NCBI RefSeq assembly: GCF_002272075.1
Contig: NZ_NPBJ01000003.1
Coordinates: 310,001-374,000 of the forward strand
Source: Terribacillus saccharophilus
GTDB lineage: Bacteria > Bacillota > Bacilli > Bacillales > Amphibacillaceae
Length of the DNA stretch: 64,000 bases
Direction: 5' to 3'
The position numbers were made by a program, and so were the translations under genes. Below the pieces are notes generated by a model. It had not been told where the DNA came from and did no database searches. It worked only from the letters and a program-made list of their open reading frames with translations. The number at the start of each line of letters is the position of its first letter. The stretch's first letter is position 1. Positions 44,427 to 52,922 of this stretch are shown in pieces.

Positions 44427-45176
44427 ATGGAATCCATCGGTCATGAATGGCTCGAAGAAAGAACCATCATTTTAGCTCCAACAGGCAGTTACGCATATGG
44501 CACTAATACGGAGGACTCGGATAAAGACTATAAAGGAATATGCATCCCGCCAGTGAGTTACTTCTTAGGACTGGAATCATTCAACGAATACAACAGCAGT
44601 GGAGGCAAGAACTTTAAAAATACGAAAGACGATGTAGATATCAATATTATTCATATCACGAAGTTCGTTAAGGACGCTATGGTCGGTGTGCCCAACAATA
44701 TTGAAATATTATTCTTGAACAACGAGCAGTACATAATAAAAACAGACTTGGGACAGCAATTAATAGATAATCGGCATTTATTCCTTTCAAAAGAAATACA
44801 AAAGAAGTTCGGAGGATATGCTAACTCTCAGATTCAAAAGCTTAAGCAGAGGAATGATAGCAGATCCGGCAGACAAGACTTGATTGATCTTTATGGATAT
44901 GACACGAAGTTCTTTATGCATAGTGTGAGGCTGCTGACAAGCGCTATTGAGATATTGAAGACAGGTGACTTTAGCACATACAGACCAAACCGCAGCTTTT
45001 TGCTCGACTGTAGAAATGGTAAATATTCCTTTGGTGAAGCTGAAGAGCTTATAGAGTCGTTAGATAGTGATCTTAAACAAGCAGCAGAGCATTCACCACT
45101 TCCTGACAAGCCGGATTATAATGCAATAAATCAGCTTTTAGTTAGGATTAATTCTTCAGCGATAGAAATTAGATGA
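44427..45176 (+). CDS. Nucleotidyltransferase of the YcgL/RlaP type
   Basis: A 249-residue protein with the polymerase-beta nucleotidyltransferase motif GSYAYGTNTEDSDKDYKGI near residue 19, then a VDINIIHITKFVKDAM segment holding the third carboxylate. The C-terminal half is helical. Relatives (COG3541, including RlaP of bacterial RNA-repair clusters) add nucleotides to RNA or other targets. No ligase gene lies next to it here. AAGGGG precedes the ATG. An accessory gene by position. Confidence 0.75.
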   Translation: MESIGHEWLEERTIILAPTGSYAYGTNTEDSDKDYKGICIPPVSYFLGLESFNEYNSSGGKNFKNTKDDVDINIIHITKFVKDAMVGVPNNIEILFLNNEQYIIKTDLGQQLIDNRHLFLSKEIQKKFGGYANSQIQKLKQRNDSRSGRQDLIDLYGYDTKFFMHSVRLLTSAIEILKTGDFSTYRPNRSFLLDCRNGKYSFGEAEELIESLDSDLKQAAEHSPLPDKPDYNAINQLLVRINSSAIEIR

Positions 45177-45346
45177 AGAATTATAAAAATTATGATACCA
45201 AAACAGCGTTGATGATCCTTAATGGATAAGCCTCTTAATGAAAGCCAAGGTATGAAACATATGAAGCTGGCAACACTTTAAATACAAACAAATAGGTTTA
45301 AAACTGCAGTGATAATGGTATTTGAAAGAAAAAAGGAGTGAACAAA

Positions 45347-45760
45347 ATGAAACATGTGAAAGCACTATTGATTAAGTTCATCATGATTCTTGCTGTTTTA
45401 TTGGTTGTTTTCACCCTTATTTTCGATGCAGGAGTAGGGGCTGTGCTGATTATGAGCGCTGTCTTAACACTGGCAGCCTACGTAATTGGTGATTTGCTTG
45501 TTTTAAGCAGGTCTGGAGATCGAAGTAAGCCGAACGGAGATTATCCAAAGCGGAATGCTATTGCGACGGTGAGTGATGCGGTTCTGACTTTTATTGTGTT
45601 ATGGGCACTTGGAAGTGCTTTGCTGGAACCTGATAATAATGTAATCCTAGCATCTCTGATAGCTACTGTCGTTATCGGGATCGGTGAGTGGGTTTTCCAT
45701 CGGTATGTTAATAATCGTGTAATTAAGGACCGTAATGCACAAACTGTTGGTATGTTCTAA
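45347..45760 (+). CDS. yndM: DUF2512 membrane protein YndM
   Basis: A 137-residue integral membrane protein with four helices and the YVIGDLLVL and NAIATVSDAVLTF segments of the DUF2512/YndM family of spore formers. ATG 45347 follows AAAAGGAG. Function unknown. Confidence 0.85.
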   Translation: MKHVKALLIKFIMILAVLLVVFTLIFDAGVGAVLIMSAVLTLAAYVIGDLLVLSRSGDRSKPNGDYPKRNAIATVSDAVLTFIVLWALGSALLEPDNNVILASLIATVVIGIGEWVFHRYVNNRVIKDRNAQTVGMF

Positions 45761-45843
45761 ACTATGCTATATTGTAGACTAAGCTAGGAATCCCTCTTAA
45801 GGGATTCCTTTTGCTTACAAGTGTTTTAACAGGAGGGATTCTC

Positions 45844-46539
45844 ATGGAAGTGACCATATTGCTGGCTGTAACTGCTGGATTCCTTTCCTTTCTTTCACCA
45901 TGTGTACTTCCTCTTTATCCAGCATTCCTGTCTTATTTAGCAGGTGTCAATCCAAGCTCACCTGAAAAAGAAAAGCATGCTTCCGGATGGTTTCTGCATA
46001 CGATTTTCTTCCTGATTGGCTTTTCATCGATCTTTTTGCTGCTTGGCTACAGCGCACTCGCATTATCTGAATGGCTTTTTACATATCAGTCGTACATACG
46101 AGTTTTCGGGGGAATCATTCTGATAATGCTGGGTGCTTTGCAGATAGGGTTGCTAGGAGGAAGGTGGCAGACATCTAAAACCTTGCTTCGTTTTAAAAGC
46201 AGGCCACCTGGATATGCTGGGTCGCTTCTGATTGGTCTCTCCTTTGCAATGGGATGGACGCCTTGTACGGGTCCTATCTTAGCGGGCATCATGACTAGCG
46301 CTGCACTGCAGCCGCTCGGGGCTGTTCCGCTTATGACAGCTTATGTATTAGGCTTCAGTATTCCTTTCTTTATTTGGGGATTCTTTGGATCACGTTTGCA
46401 AAAATTAAAAAGAACCGGAAAAATCCTCCATGAAATAAGTGGATATTTCCTGATTCTGATAGGTGTTCTGCTTTTATTTGATCTAACGACAAAGATTACT
46501 TCTTATCTAGCCAGTTTTTTCTCCTTTTACGGTTTTTAA
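45844..46539 (+). CDS. ccdA: Thiol-disulfide carrier CcdA
   Basis: A 231-residue membrane protein of the CcdA/DsbD family with six helices. The two redox cysteines sit in SFLSPCVLPLYPA and MGWTPCTGPIL. CcdA carries electrons from cytoplasmic thioredoxin to extracytoplasmic thioredoxin-like proteins for cytochrome c maturation (ResA) and spore cortex synthesis. ATG 45844 lies 9 bases after AGGAGGG. A thioredoxin-like YneN is encoded 6 kb downstream. Confidence 0.95.
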   Translation: MEVTILLAVTAGFLSFLSPCVLPLYPAFLSYLAGVNPSSPEKEKHASGWFLHTIFFLIGFSSIFLLLGYSALALSEWLFTYQSYIRVFGGIILIMLGALQIGLLGGRWQTSKTLLRFKSRPPGYAGSLLIGLSFAMGWTPCTGPILAGIMTSAALQPLGAVPLMTAYVLGFSIPFFIWGFFGSRLQKLKRTGKILHEISGYFLILIGVLLLFDLTTKITSYLASFFSFYGF

Positions 46540-46593
46540 ATCGTGAAAAAAGGAGAGAAGTAGTTTAGAATATGTAAGGAAAGGGTGTCGAAT

Positions 46594-47067
46594 GTGGAAT
46601 TTTCACCGAATAATCTTATTTTCAAAACAACAACCGTGCTCATCTCTTTTCTGTTGCTCGGATTTTCGGTCTATCTGTTCTTTTCAGGCCATAATTCTCC
46701 GGGTGGAGGCTTCATAGGAGGACTTGGGACTGCTGCTGCTCTTGTGCTTATGTATATGGCTTATGGCATGAAGACGGTCAGCAAGATCTTGCCAATCAAC
46801 TATCGTATTTTGACAATAACAGGTGTGCTTATCGCTATCCTGACTAGTGTAGGATCATTCCTATTTGGACAGCCATTTCTGAGCCATACGTTTACGTATA
46901 TCCACTTGCCTGTATTAGGGGAGCTGGAATTGGCTACAGCGACGTTTTTTGATCTAGGGGTCTATCTTACCGTTGTTGGTATAGCTCTGACGATCATTCT
47001 GTCAATCGCACAAGATCGTTCAAGCAGTGAGGAGAATGTAAGTGGCAAAGATACTAATAGTAGATGA
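46594..47067 (+). CDS. Orphan MrpB/MnhB-type antiporter subunit
   Basis: A 157-residue membrane protein with four helices. NSPGGGFIGGLGTAAALVLM and ELATATFFDLGVYLTVVGIA are signatures of the B subunit of the Mrp (Mnh) Na+/H+ antiporter. MrpB normally works only within a six- or seven-subunit complex; no other mrp gene is in view. It starts with GTG 46594 after AAGGAAAGGG and overlaps yneI by 26 bases, so it is built into the ccdA-yneI-ccdC operon. It could be a paralogue supplementing a complex encoded elsewhere or have taken a new role. Confidence 0.8.
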   Translation: MEFSPNNLIFKTTTVLISFLLLGFSVYLFFSGHNSPGGGFIGGLGTAAALVLMYMAYGMKTVSKILPINYRILTITGVLIAILTSVGSFLFGQPFLSHTFTYIHLPVLGELELATATFFDLGVYLTVVGIALTIILSIAQDRSSSEENVSGKDTNSR

Positions 47068-47401
47068 TGCAAAATTCATGCGGAAAACATTGAGTGGCCT
47101 GCTTACCGAAAATAATTATGAGATTGTCGGAGAAGCAGCTGACGGACACGAGGCTGTTTCGCAATTTCGGAAAACTGATCCTGACATCGTCTTTATGGAT
47201 ATTACAATGCCGCACATGGATGGGCTTGCAGCATTAAAAGAGATTATCACGCAGGATCCAAATGCAAAAGTGATCATGTGCTCTGCCATGGGGCAGCAGC
47301 GTATTGTCATGCAAGCGATCGAGCTTGGCGCGAAGGACTTCATTACGAAGCCATTCGAAGATGCAAGGGTTATAGAGACAGTAGAACGCATTCTCAATTA
47401 A
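47042..47401 (+). CDS. yneI: CheY-like response regulator YneI
   Basis: A 119-residue single-domain receiver: KILIVDDAKFMRK, the phospho-Asp in DIVFMDITMPHMDG, and KPF near the C-terminus. It has no output domain. B. subtilis YneI (CcdB) lies between ccdA and ccdC; its partner is unknown. The start is GTG 47042 inside the mrpB-like gene, with GAGGAG upstream. Confidence 0.93.
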   Translation: MAKILIVDDAKFMRKTLSGLLTENNYEIVGEAADGHEAVSQFRKTDPDIVFMDITMPHMDGLAALKEIITQDPNAKVIMCSAMGQQRIVMQAIELGAKDFITKPFEDARVIETVERILN

Positions 47402-47430
47402 AGAAATGTAAATTGAAAGAAGGTAAGGGT

Positions 47431-47904
47431 ATGACATTACCTGTTATCATTAGTACTATCCTGGTTGCATGTATGGGTCTGGCTGTTGCAATGGTTCGAA
47501 TGCGAGCAGCTGCCAGACCGGTGACGGCGAAGAAGATCATTTTGCCGCCGTTGTTCATGAGTACTGGTGCGTTAATGTTTCTTTTTCCAGTGTTCCGTGT
47601 GCCATGGTGGGAAGTATGGTTCTCAATCGGAGCTGGGATTATTTTCTCTAGTCTTTTGATTTTAACCTCTAATTTTGAGGTACGGGACGAACAGATTTTT
47701 CTCAAGCCATCAAAAGCATTCGCAGTAATCATTGTTGGACTCGTGTTTGTTCGGGTCTTGTTGAAGGTTGCTATCGGTCAGACGATTGAAATCGGGGAGA
47801 TGGGCGGTGTGTTCTTCCTGCTTGCATTCGGTATGATTGTTTCCTGGCGGATTGCGATGTTTTGGAAGTACAAACGGCTTGAGAGACGCTTACAAATCAC
47901 CTGA
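47431..47904 (+). CDS. ccdC: CcdC membrane protein (YneJ)
   Basis: A 157-residue membrane protein with about five helices and a conserved RMRAAARPVTAKKIILPPL loop. It matches the CcdC family and keeps its place after yneI. In B. subtilis it is not essential for cytochrome c maturation. ATG 47431 follows AAGGTAAGGG. Confidence 0.9.
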   Translation: MTLPVIISTILVACMGLAVAMVRMRAAARPVTAKKIILPPLFMSTGALMFLFPVFRVPWWEVWFSIGAGIIFSSLLILTSNFEVRDEQIFLKPSKAFAVIIVGLVFVRVLLKVAIGQTIEIGEMGGVFFLLAFGMIVSWRIAMFWKYKRLERRLQIT

Positions 47905-48092
47905 TGGTTGTCAAAAGACTTTCTTCCAAGTAAGAAGGTCTTTTTTCATATAATGATTTTGTCTATACAAGTTTTAGGAAAATCGTGGTATGGACGTTTT
48001 GTTTTTTCTATAATTGTAGTAACATACTTAACAAAAGGACTTATACATACATAGTTGCACGAACAATGTCACGTAAAAGGGGGCGAAGGAGC

Positions 48093-49199
48093 TTGAACGA
48101 AGACGACTATAAGACAGAGAAAAAGAAAGAAGCGGCTTCATTTAATCCGACGGGCTTTGATCCACATTCTTTGGCTGAACTTCCTGTACCGATGCTGCAA
48201 TGGATCGATCAAAACGGATTTGATATAGTTTTCGTCTGTGACTACGAAGGGATGATTCACTATACATCTTCGTCGATTACAAGGCTGCTTGGCTATTTGC
48301 CTGAAGAAGTGGTCGGTACATCTTCTTTGACGTATTTAGATTCATGTGACGTGCCTGTCTTACGGAATAGGTTCGAGACTACAACAGAATGGCCGCAACG
48401 ATTTCATCTGACAGTACTGGATAACCGAGGCAAGCATATTTGGATGGAAGCGAGCATCTCTTTGACAGAGGATCAGGGCGTGCCTTATTACATCGGCGTG
48501 GCTAAGGATGTGTCCGATAAGAAAGAAATAGAAGAGATGATGTTCCGTTCGGAAAAGATGAGCGTGGCCGGACAGCTTGCAGCAGGTATTGCGCACGAGA
48601 TACGTAATCCGCTTACTAGTCTTAAAGGTTTCCTCCAACTCATTCAGGCCGGAATCAGCCGCAAAGAAGAATATTACCAGATCATGGTTGAAGAAATAGA
48701 GAAAATCGAAACAATCACATCTGAGCTTCTATTCATTTCAAAGCCGGTAGCAGAAAACAAAGAACCGGAAACGATTCATGAAATGCTGCAGGATGTCATC
48801 ACACTGCTTTATTCTCAGGCGCGTCTGCAGAATGTCCAGATTAGTTTCGAAAAAGGGGAAAATAGCAAACTTCTCTGTGATCGATCTCAAATCAAGCAGC
48901 TATTTATCAATCTTATAAAGAATGCACTTGAAGAAATGCCGCATGGCGGTAAGATTGATATTCGGCAGCGACAAGAGGGTAAAGATTGTATAGTAGACGT
49001 AGTGGATGAGGGACCAGGAATCCCGGACGAAGTACTTGCTAAGCTCAAGGAGCCTTTCTTTACGACGAAGAAAGAAGGGACGGGTCTTGGTTTGATGATC
49101 TGTACACAAATACTGGACAAGCATAATGGTGCACTGGATATCCTTCGCAATGACACGAAGGGGAGCACGTTCAGAGCTTCCCTGCCAATTAGCTTATAA
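48093..49199 (+). CDS. PAS-domain histidine kinase, probable sporulation kinase
   Basis: A 368-residue cytoplasmic kinase with no membrane helix. A PAS domain (about residues 40-150, GYLPEEVVG) precedes HisKA with the phospho-His in HEIRNPLTSLKGFLQLI, then a HATPase with an N box (LFINLIKNALEEMP), DEGPGIPD and GTGLGL. The HisKA sequence is of the KinA/KinE type that phosphorylates Spo0F. No response regulator lies beside it except YneI, 700 bases away. The TTG at 48093 has AAAAGGGGG 9 bases upstream; an ATG at 48066 lacks a site. Not at this locus in B. subtilis. Confidence 0.85.
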   Translation: MNEDDYKTEKKKEAASFNPTGFDPHSLAELPVPMLQWIDQNGFDIVFVCDYEGMIHYTSSSITRLLGYLPEEVVGTSSLTYLDSCDVPVLRNRFETTTEWPQRFHLTVLDNRGKHIWMEASISLTEDQGVPYYIGVAKDVSDKKEIEEMMFRSEKMSVAGQLAAGIAHEIRNPLTSLKGFLQLIQAGISRKEEYYQIMVEEIEKIETITSELLFISKPVAENKEPETIHEMLQDVITLLYSQARLQNVQISFEKGENSKLLCDRSQIKQLFINLIKNALEEMPHGGKIDIRQRQEGKDCIVDVVDEGPGIPDEVLAKLKEPFFTTKKEGTGLGLMICTQILDKHNGALDILRNDTKGSTFRASLPISL

Positions 49200-49208
49200 T
49201 ATTTATAC

Positions 49209-49240
49209 ATGGCCTCTTGAAAAAGAGGCCATGTTTCTTT
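49209..49240 (+). terminator. Kinase terminator
   Basis: A 10-bp perfect stem (ATGGCCTCTT/AAGAGGCCAT) with GAAA loop then GTTTCTTTT. Confidence 0.8.
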
Positions 49241-49494
49241 TACATGTCGTGATGACTATTATGTTTCTGTCTGCTATGATTTTTGTTTTTTACTTTTTTA
49301 GACCCGCTCAACGGCTCATTCACCTTTTCTGGGTGTTTACGCTGTTTCCCTTTCTGATCGCCCATTTTCTCACCTCCGTAGTACCTATTATTCCTTCCAC
49401 AGAAAGCCTTATGCGAGCGTTATCAAAATCTATAGGTACAGCGCAAAATGCGCTACTATTCCCTATTTTACGCGTGTTTTTTGCTCTTAATTAA
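49232..49494 (+). CDS. Possible small membrane protein, uncertain
   Basis: An 87-codon frame with two hydrophobic stretches ([16 protein letters not shown] and [17 protein letters not shown]) from an ATG inside the terminator hairpin of the kinase. AAGAGG is only 2-3 bases before the ATG; internal ATGs at 49251 and 49260 have no better site. It fills the otherwise empty gap before citB. A long AT-rich frame with many Phe codons can arise by chance, so this is a weak call. Confidence 0.3.
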
Positions 49495-49610
49495 TTTACT
49501 TATGAATCGTTTTCATTTAGAATAAAAAGTGCAAATCGATGTTAGCTCGTGCTGCTCTATCATAAGATTGTGATAGGGCAGGCTAATTCACAAGGGGGTT
49601 TGTTCATACG

Positions 49611-52319
49611 ATGGTGGGAAATAATTCATACAACGCAAAGAAACAGTTTGAATTAAACGGAAAGACGTACAATTACTATCAATTGAAAGCGCTTGAAGAG
49701 AAAGGCCTCGGAACAGTATCCCGTTTGCCATTCTCCATCCGTGTACTGCTTGAATCGCTGATCCGTCAGCATGATGGCTTTGCAATTAAGGACGAGCATG
49801 TAGAAGGCTTAGCAAACTGGGGGAATGGGAACATCACCGATGTACCATTCAAGCCTTCCCGTGTTATCCTGCAGGACTTCACCGGTGTACCGGCGGTCGT
49901 GGATCTCGCTTCCCTTCGGAAAGCGATGGTTGATCTTGGAGGAGATGCAGATCGGATCAATCCAGAGATTCCGGTGGATCTTGTCATTGACCACTCTGTA
50001 CAGGTTGACAAGTATGGCACGCAAGATGCGCTGAAAGTGAACATGGAATTGGAATTTGAGCGAAACAAAGAACGTTATGAATTTTTAAATTGGGCGCAGA
50101 AAGCATTCGATAACTACCGTGCTGTTCCGCCTGCAACTGGTATCGTCCACCAGGTTAACCTGGAATACTTAGCGAATGTCGTCCATGGTAACGAGGATGC
50201 AGACGGTTCGTACACTGCATATCCTGATACATTGGTTGGTACCGATTCCCATACGACGATGATCAATGGACTTGGTGTCCTTGGCTGGGGCGTTGGCGGT
50301 ATCGAAGCAGAGGCAAGTATGCTTGGACAACCATCTTACTTCCCGGCTCCAGATGTAATTGGAGTCAAGTTCGTAGGTACGATGCCAGCTGGTTCCACTG
50401 CGACCGACTTGGCGCTGAAGGTGACACAAGTGCTCCGTCAAAAGAGCGTGGTCGGAAAATTCGTGGAATTCTTCGGTCCGGGACTTGCGGATATGCCACT
50501 TGCTGATCGTGCGACAATCTCGAATATGGCGCCGGAATATGGAGCGACATGCGGTTTCTTCCCGATTGATGAAGAAACACTGAACTACATGCATTTGACA
50601 GGCAGAAGCCAAGAACAAATCGACTTGGTTGAAAAGTATGCGAAGGAAAACGACTTCTGGTACACACCAGATACGCGTGATCCTGAGTATACAGAATTGG
50701 TGGAAATCGACCTTTCTGCATTGGAGCCGAACCTTTCTGGTCCGAAGCGTCCACAGGATCTAATTCCGCTTTCTGGAATGCAGAAATCATTCGTTGATTC
50801 CATTACTGCACCATCTGGCAACCAAGGATTCGGACTTGATAAGAGTGAATTCGATAAATCGGTTGATGTACACCATCCTGATGGCAAGACAACCACGATG
50901 AAAACAGGTGCTGTCGCAATTGCTGCGATCACTTCCTGTACGAATACATCTAATCCATACGTTATGCTTGGAGCTGGGATTCTTGCAAAGAATGCGGTTG
51001 AAAAAGGTCTGAATGTGCCTGCGTATGTGAAAACATCCCTTGCACCAGGTTCTAAAGTAGTAACACGTTACTTGGATGATGCAGGTCTGACGCCTTATCT
51101 TGACCAATTAGGCTTCACGCTTGTAGGGTACGGCTGTACGACATGTATCGGTAACTCTGGACCGTTGTCTCCTGAAATTGAAGAAGCGATTTCTTCTAAC
51201 GATTTGACGGTTGCATCTGTGCTTTCTGGTAACCGTAACTTTGAAGGTCGTATCCACCCGCTTGTGCGAGCTAACTACTTGGCTTCACCGCCTCTAGTTG
51301 TGGCTTATGCACTTGCAGGTACAGTAGATATCGACTTGGATAATGATCCAATTGGAACGGATAAAGACGGAAAAGCAGTCTATTTCAAAGACCTATGGCC
51401 AACTCACAAAGAAATTCGGGATGCAGTTGCTGAGGTTGTTACACCGGAAATCTTCCGCAAGGAGTATGAAGATGTCTTCAATTCCAATGCAAAATGGAAT
51501 GAAATCGACACAACAGACCAACCGCTTTACAAGTGGGATTCGGAATCTACTTATATCCAAAATCCTACCTTCTTTGAGAACATCTCTGGAGGAAGCGGCA
51601 CAGTGCAGCCTTTACAAGGATTGCGTGTAATAGGGAAGTTTGGCGACTCCGTGACAACGGACCACATTTCTCCAGCTGGTGCAATTGCGAAAGATATGCC
51701 GGCAGGTAAATACTTGCAGGATAAAGGCGTTACACCTCGCGAGTTTAACTCCTATGGTTCCCGCCGAGGTAACCACGAGGTAATGATGCGCGGTACATTT
51801 GCAAACATCCGTATCCGCAACCAGCTGGCACCAGGTACAGAGGGTGGTTACACAACTTACTGGCCGACAGATGAAGTAATGCCGATCTATGATGCAGCAA
51901 TGAAATATCAAACTGATCAGACTGGTTTGGCTATCTTTGCTGGGGAAGACTACGGCATGGGAAGCTCTCGTGACTGGGCAGCTAAAGGTACGAACTTGCT
52001 TGGCATTAAAACTGTCATTGCTCAGAGCTTCGAGCGGATTCACCGTTCCAACCTTGTCATGATGGGTGTACTGCCATTGCAGTTCCAGCCAGGTGAGAGT
52101 GCGGAATCTCTTGGCTTAACAGGCCGTGAGAGCATCGACGTTTCAGTTGATGAAAATGTTTCTCCTCGAGATATTGTCAAAGTAAAGGCAACTGCCGAAG
52201 ATGGCAAAGTAACCGAATTTGAAGCAGTAGCGCGTTTTGACAGTGAAGTGGAGATCGATTATTACCGTCATGGCGGTATTTTGAACATGGTATTGCGTAA
52301 CAAATTACAGCATGCATAA
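49611..52319 (+). CDS. citB: Aconitate hydratase (aconitase A/IRP1 type)
   Basis: TCA-cycle enzyme interconverting citrate and isocitrate, and an RNA-binding protein in B. subtilis when iron is low. The 902-residue protein has the Fe-S ligands in TSCTNTSNP and [10 protein letters not shown], the catalytic GTDSHTTM and the [10 protein letters not shown] swivel-domain motif. The ATG at 49611 follows AAGGGGG. A short inverted repeat (CTATCA...TGATAG) lies about 50 bases upstream, but I could not fit it to CcpC or other operators. Confidence 0.97.
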   Translation: MVGNNSYNAKKQFELNGKTYNYYQLKALEEKGLGTVSRLPFSIRVLLESLIRQHDGFAIKDEHVEGLANWGNGNITDVPFKPSRVILQDFTGVPAVVDLASLRKAMVDLGGDADRINPEIPVDLVIDHSVQVDKYGTQDALKVNMELEFERNKERYEFLNWAQKAFDNYRAVPPATGIVHQVNLEYLANVVHGNEDADGSYTAYPDTLVGTDSHTTMINGLGVLGWGVGGIEAEASMLGQPSYFPAPDVIGVKFVGTMPAGSTATDLALKVTQVLRQKSVVGKFVEFFGPGLADMPLADRATISNMAPEYGATCGFFPIDEETLNYMHLTGRSQEQIDLVEKYAKENDFWYTPDTRDPEYTELVEIDLSALEPNLSGPKRPQDLIPLSGMQKSFVDSITAPSGNQGFGLDKSEFDKSVDVHHPDGKTTTMKTGAVAIAAITSCTNTSNPYVMLGAGILAKNAVEKGLNVPAYVKTSLAPGSKVVTRYLDDAGLTPYLDQLGFTLVGYGCTTCIGNSGPLSPEIEEAISSNDLTVASVLSGNRNFEGRIHPLVRANYLASPPLVVAYALAGTVDIDLDNDPIGTDKDGKAVYFKDLWPTHKEIRDAVAEVVTPEIFRKEYEDVFNSNAKWNEIDTTDQPLYKWDSESTYIQNPTFFENISGGSGTVQPLQGLRVIGKFGDSVTTDHISPAGAIAKDMPAGKYLQDKGVTPREFNSYGSRRGNHEVMMRGTFANIRIRNQLAPGTEGGYTTYWPTDEVMPIYDAAMKYQTDQTGLAIFAGEDYGMGSSRDWAAKGTNLLGIKTVIAQSFERIHRSNLVMMGVLPLQFQPGESAESLGLTGRESIDVSVDENVSPRDIVKVKATAEDGKVTEFEAVARFDSEVEIDYYRHGGILNMVLRNKLQHA

Positions 52320-52328
52320 GAACTTGTC

Positions 52329-52358
52329 AGAAGCAGCCGAGATGGCTGCTTCTTTTTT
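52329..52358 (+). terminator. citB terminator
   Basis: A 10-bp stem (AGAAGCAGCC/GGCTGCTTCT) then TTTTTTGG. Confidence 0.88.
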
Positions 52359-52410
52359 GGTTAGTTTGTTTCTCTTTAGCCCAAAATAAACGGCGAAGGG
52401 GGAATTTATT

Positions 52411-52857
52411 ATGAAACGACGAGGATTACTTCTCTTATGTCTTATGCTGTTCGTCTTTCCGTCCATTGTACAAGCTGATGCAGTTGAATTAGAATCGGTC
52501 GAAGCTCTGATTGAACATGCAGAGGGAAAGCCTGTAATAATTATGTATTGGGCAACATGGTGTGATACATGTCTGTCGGATTTATCGGAACTGGAGGAGT
52601 TTCATGCTGCAGCGGGTAAAAAGGTGAGTGTGTATAGCATCAATGCTACTAAGAGTGAGCGGAGCGAGAAGCAAGTGAAAGCCTTTGTACAAAAAAGTGC
52701 ACTTCAAGTACCGGTTTATCTGGATACGGAAGGTACTGTAGCGCATCAATTCCGCCAGGTTGCAGTACCTTTCACAATCATCGTGGACAAATCCGGTAAA
52801 CAGCGGGTTATCCCTGGACCTGTGACAAAGAAACAGCTGGAGGAATGGGTCAAATAA
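52411..52857 (+). CDS. yneN: Exported thioredoxin-like protein YneN
   Basis: A 148-residue protein with a signal peptide (KRRGLLLLCLMLFVFPSIVQA, cleavage likely after AQA/ADA-type residues near 23) and a TlpA/ResA-like domain with the redox motif WATWCDTC at 46-53 and a cis-Pro in VAVPFTIIVD. It probably receives electrons from CcdA on the outer side of the membrane. Same place as in B. subtilis, after citB. Confidence 0.9.
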   Translation: MKRRGLLLLCLMLFVFPSIVQADAVELESVEALIEHAEGKPVIIMYWATWCDTCLSDLSELEEFHAAAGKKVSVYSINATKSERSEKQVKAFVQKSALQVPVYLDTEGTVAHQFRQVAVPFTIIVDKSGKQRVIPGPVTKKQLEEWVK

Positions 52858-52922
52858 AGTTCCACCAGTTCACCTGTCTGGCTGTAGTATGCTAAAATGA
52901 TGGTAGAAAAGGGGGCATACTT

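Noticed and set aside
49501..49610. CcpC or iron-responsive operator before citB
   Set aside because: The short inverted repeat near 49559-49580 does not fit a known operator well enough to report.
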